Positions 13,435 through 15,033 of a DNA stretch of 15,033 bases are shown here, piece by piece; positions within the stretch are counted from its first letter, which is position 1; the number at the start of each line of letters is the position of its first letter. The DNA is taken from positions 1-15,033 of the forward strand of contig JADGQD010000028.1 of NCBI GenBank assembly GCA_017882065.1, written 5' to 3'. The DNA comes from Anaerolineales bacterium. GTDB taxonomy: Bacteria; Chloroflexota; Anaerolineae; Anaerolineales; Villigracilaceae. Under the pieces are notes generated by a model that had not been told where the DNA came from, searched no databases, and worked only from the letters and a program-made list of their open reading frames with translations. A program made the position numbers and the translations under genes.

Positions 13435-15033
13435 CTATCCCAGCTTGACCCTTACATCCACCGCCACCGCCCCCTGACCGGGAGCCAGGGCGTGCAAGGG
13501 ATTGATCTCGATCTCGGAAATTTCCGGGAGATCAAAAGCCAACTGCGCCAGGCGCTGGATTATCTCTTTCACCGCCCCGGCATCCGCGGGAGGGATGCTG
13601 CGGAAACCGGCCAGTTTGCGCCCGGCCCAGGTGCGCTCCAGCATCCACTCTGCATCAGACGGAAGCAGCGGGGCCAGGGAAAAAGCCACGTCTTTCAAGC
13701 CTTCCACTTCCACGCCGCCGGAGCCGAACATCATCAACGGGCCGAACTGCGGGTCACGTCTCGCGCCGATGATCACTTCCTGCCCGCTGACTAACATGCG
13801 CTGCACCTGAACGCCTTCGAGGCGGGCCTCCGGTTTTGCGAGGCGGGCGCCTCCGGTCACGCTGCGGAAACCGAGGCGGGCTTCTTCGGCAGTCTGAATG
13901 TTCAGCAAAACGCCGCCCACGTCGGATTTGTGGGGGATGTCTGGCGAGGCGATTTTCAGCACGACCGGGAAGCCCAGTTGCGTGGCGATTTCGGCGGCTT
14001 CGGTCTCCGTCTGGGCCAGCTTGACTGGAGCGGTCGGGATGCCGTAGGCGGCCATTAAACGGTCCGCAGCCTCGGGGTTCAGGAAAGAGTCGGGCCGGGC
14101 TTCCGTCAGGGCAGCTTTTGCAGCTTGGGGGTCAATGTTCTTCCAGGTGCGCGGACTCTCCTCCGCTTTCCCCAAAAACTCCGCCCGTTTGACCAGGGCA
14201 GCCAGGGCGGAGACGGCCCGTTCCGCGAAACGATATTCGGGTATGCGGGCCAGACGGAAAAGCTCGGCGGCCTTGTAAATCGTCTTCCCTCCCATCAACG
14301 CCACAACGACTGGCTTGGAGGAAGCCTGGATCAGCGGGATCATCGCCTCGGCATCCATCTCGGCGGTATCAACGGGCGGCGGCGGGACGATGACGAGCAC
14401 ACCGTCCACGCCCGGGTCGCCCAGCAGGAAGCGCAAAGAACTTGCGTACATTTCGCTTGTGGCACCGCCCAGTATATCCACCGGGTTGTGCAAACTGGCG
14501 GCGGAGGGCAGCAGGGCGGCCAGACCGGCAAGGGTTTCGGGCGTGAATTCGGCCAGCGTCAGGCGGTTGGCTTCGAGCGCATCCGACGCAATCACACCCG
14601 GCCCGCCCGCGTTGGTCAGGATGGCGATCCGGCGGCCGCGCGGCAACGGGCAGGCTGCCAGTGCCACTGCCCAGTCGAACATTTCTTCGATGGTCCCGGC
14701 CTGCAGGACACCCGCCCGGCGGAAGGCGGCCTCGTAGGCGGACTCCGCACCCGCCAGCGCTCCCGTATGCGAAGCGGCTGCGCGTTGTCCGCTGAGGGAC
14801 CTGCCCACCTTCATGGCAACCAGCGGCTTGCGGCGAACAGCCTTTGCCGCCTCTTCCACAAAGCGCCGCCCATCACGGATGCTTTCAATGTAAAACGTGA
14901 TGGCACGCGTATTTTCGTCCTCCACTACGCCAGGGAGCATGTCCGTTTCGGTAATATCCGCCTGATTGCCCAGGCTGAGCAGCCGCGAGAAGCCAAATCC
15001 CTGCTCCCGCGCCCAGTCAATGATCAGGCCGCA
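13435..15033 (-). CDS. NDP-forming acyl-CoA synthetase (acetate-CoA ligase, ADP-forming type), partial
   Basis: The coding frame is open through the right edge, so about 532 C-terminal residues are visible; the ATG at 14940 is internal. The enzyme converts acyl-CoA, ADP and phosphate to acid, CoA and ATP through a phosphohistidine, in the cytoplasm. The visible part begins in the succinyl-CoA synthetase-like region (GFSRLLSLGNQADITETDML), followed by SHTGALAG, which holds the likely phosphorylated His, and TNAGGPGVIASD. After a linker near residue 300 comes the ATP-grasp beta part with FPVVLKIASPDIPHKSDVGG, a MMFGSGGVEVE loop and the end EIEINPLHAL. The alpha and beta halves are fused, as in many bacteria. 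It is downstream-adjacent to the transaminase-mmsA promoter and could convert their acyl-CoA product into ATP; acyl specificity is unknown. Confidence 0.9.
   Translation of the reverse strand, partial: CGLIIDWAREQGFGFSRLLSLGNQADITETDMLPGVVEDENTRAITFYIESIRDGRRFVEEAAKAVRRKPLVAMKVGRSLSGQRAAASHTGALAGAESAYEAAFRRAGVLQAGTIEEMFDWAVALAACPLPRGRRIAILTNAGGPGVIASDALEANRLTLAEFTPETLAGLAALLPSAASLHNPVDILGGATSEMYASSLRFLLGDPGVDGVLVIVPPPPVDTAEMDAEAMIPLIQASSKPVVVALMGGKTIYKAAELFRLARIPEYRFAERAVSALAALVKRAEFLGKAEESPRTWKNIDPQAAKAALTEARPDSFLNPEAADRLMAAYGIPTAPVKLAQTETEAAEIATQLGFPVVLKIASPDIPHKSDVGGVLLNIQTAEEARLGFRSVTGGARLAKPEARLEGVQVQRMLVSGQEVIIGARRDPQFGPLMMFGSGGVEVEGLKDVAFSLAPLLPSDAEWMLERTWAGRKLAGFRSIPPADAGAVKEIIQRLAQLAFDLPEISEIEINPLHALAPGQGAVAVDVRVKLG

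Overview
The window looks like a piece of an anaerobic or facultative heterotrophic bacterium's chromosome, possibly a Chloroflexota/Anaerolineae-type organism. That placement is inference from gene style: a lipid-anchored solute-binding protein, a fused ADP-forming acyl-CoA synthetase and a mixed-GC genome. No rRNA or taxonomic marker is present to test it.

Layout. Positions 1-54 hold the first codons of a minus-strand gene that runs off the left edge. About 490 bp of hairpin-rich intergenic DNA follows. Next come three plus-strand genes: an AT-richer PlsC-like acyltransferase (544-1137), then, after a second hairpin-rich spacer, a zinc-ribbon/transmembrane protein (1398-1769) whose stop overlaps the start of alanine racemase alr (1766-2917). 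The alr tail runs into the 3' end of a truncated livF relic (2892-about 3134). Beyond it, on the minus strand, is a complete branched-chain/hydrophobic amino acid ABC importer, livK-livH-livM-livG-livF (8834 down to 3265). It has an intrinsic terminator after livF and a second one between livK and livH. A degenerate IS4-type insertion sequence (about 9087-10327) lies between livK and a minus-strand catabolic pair: a class III aminotransferase (11871-13196) and a CoA-acylating methylmalonate/malonate-semialdehyde dehydrogenase, mmsA (10342-11817). That pair has a good sigma70-type promoter at 13401-13429. The right edge is occupied by a partial NDP-forming acyl-CoA synthetase (13435 to beyond 15033).

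How the genes may work together. The importer brings in an amino acid. The transaminase would convert an omega- or beta-amino acid (for example beta-alanine or 3-aminoisobutyrate) to a semialdehyde. MmsA would turn the semialdehyde into acetyl- or propionyl-CoA, and the ADP-forming synthetase would harvest the thioester as ATP. The individual enzyme families are clear; the substrate and the pathway linkage are inference.

The most unusual signal is small palindromic DNA. A roughly 30-bp element occurs in the 1138-1397 spacer and again, inverted, inside the dead transposase gene. A paired base change keeps its central stem intact between the two copies. A second, unrelated hairpin sits at another frame-breaking site of the same transposase. 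The spacers upstream of 544 and 1398 are packed with further hairpins of this style. This could be a family of miniature mobile palindromic repeats. I see no evidence for a new defence or enzymatic system.
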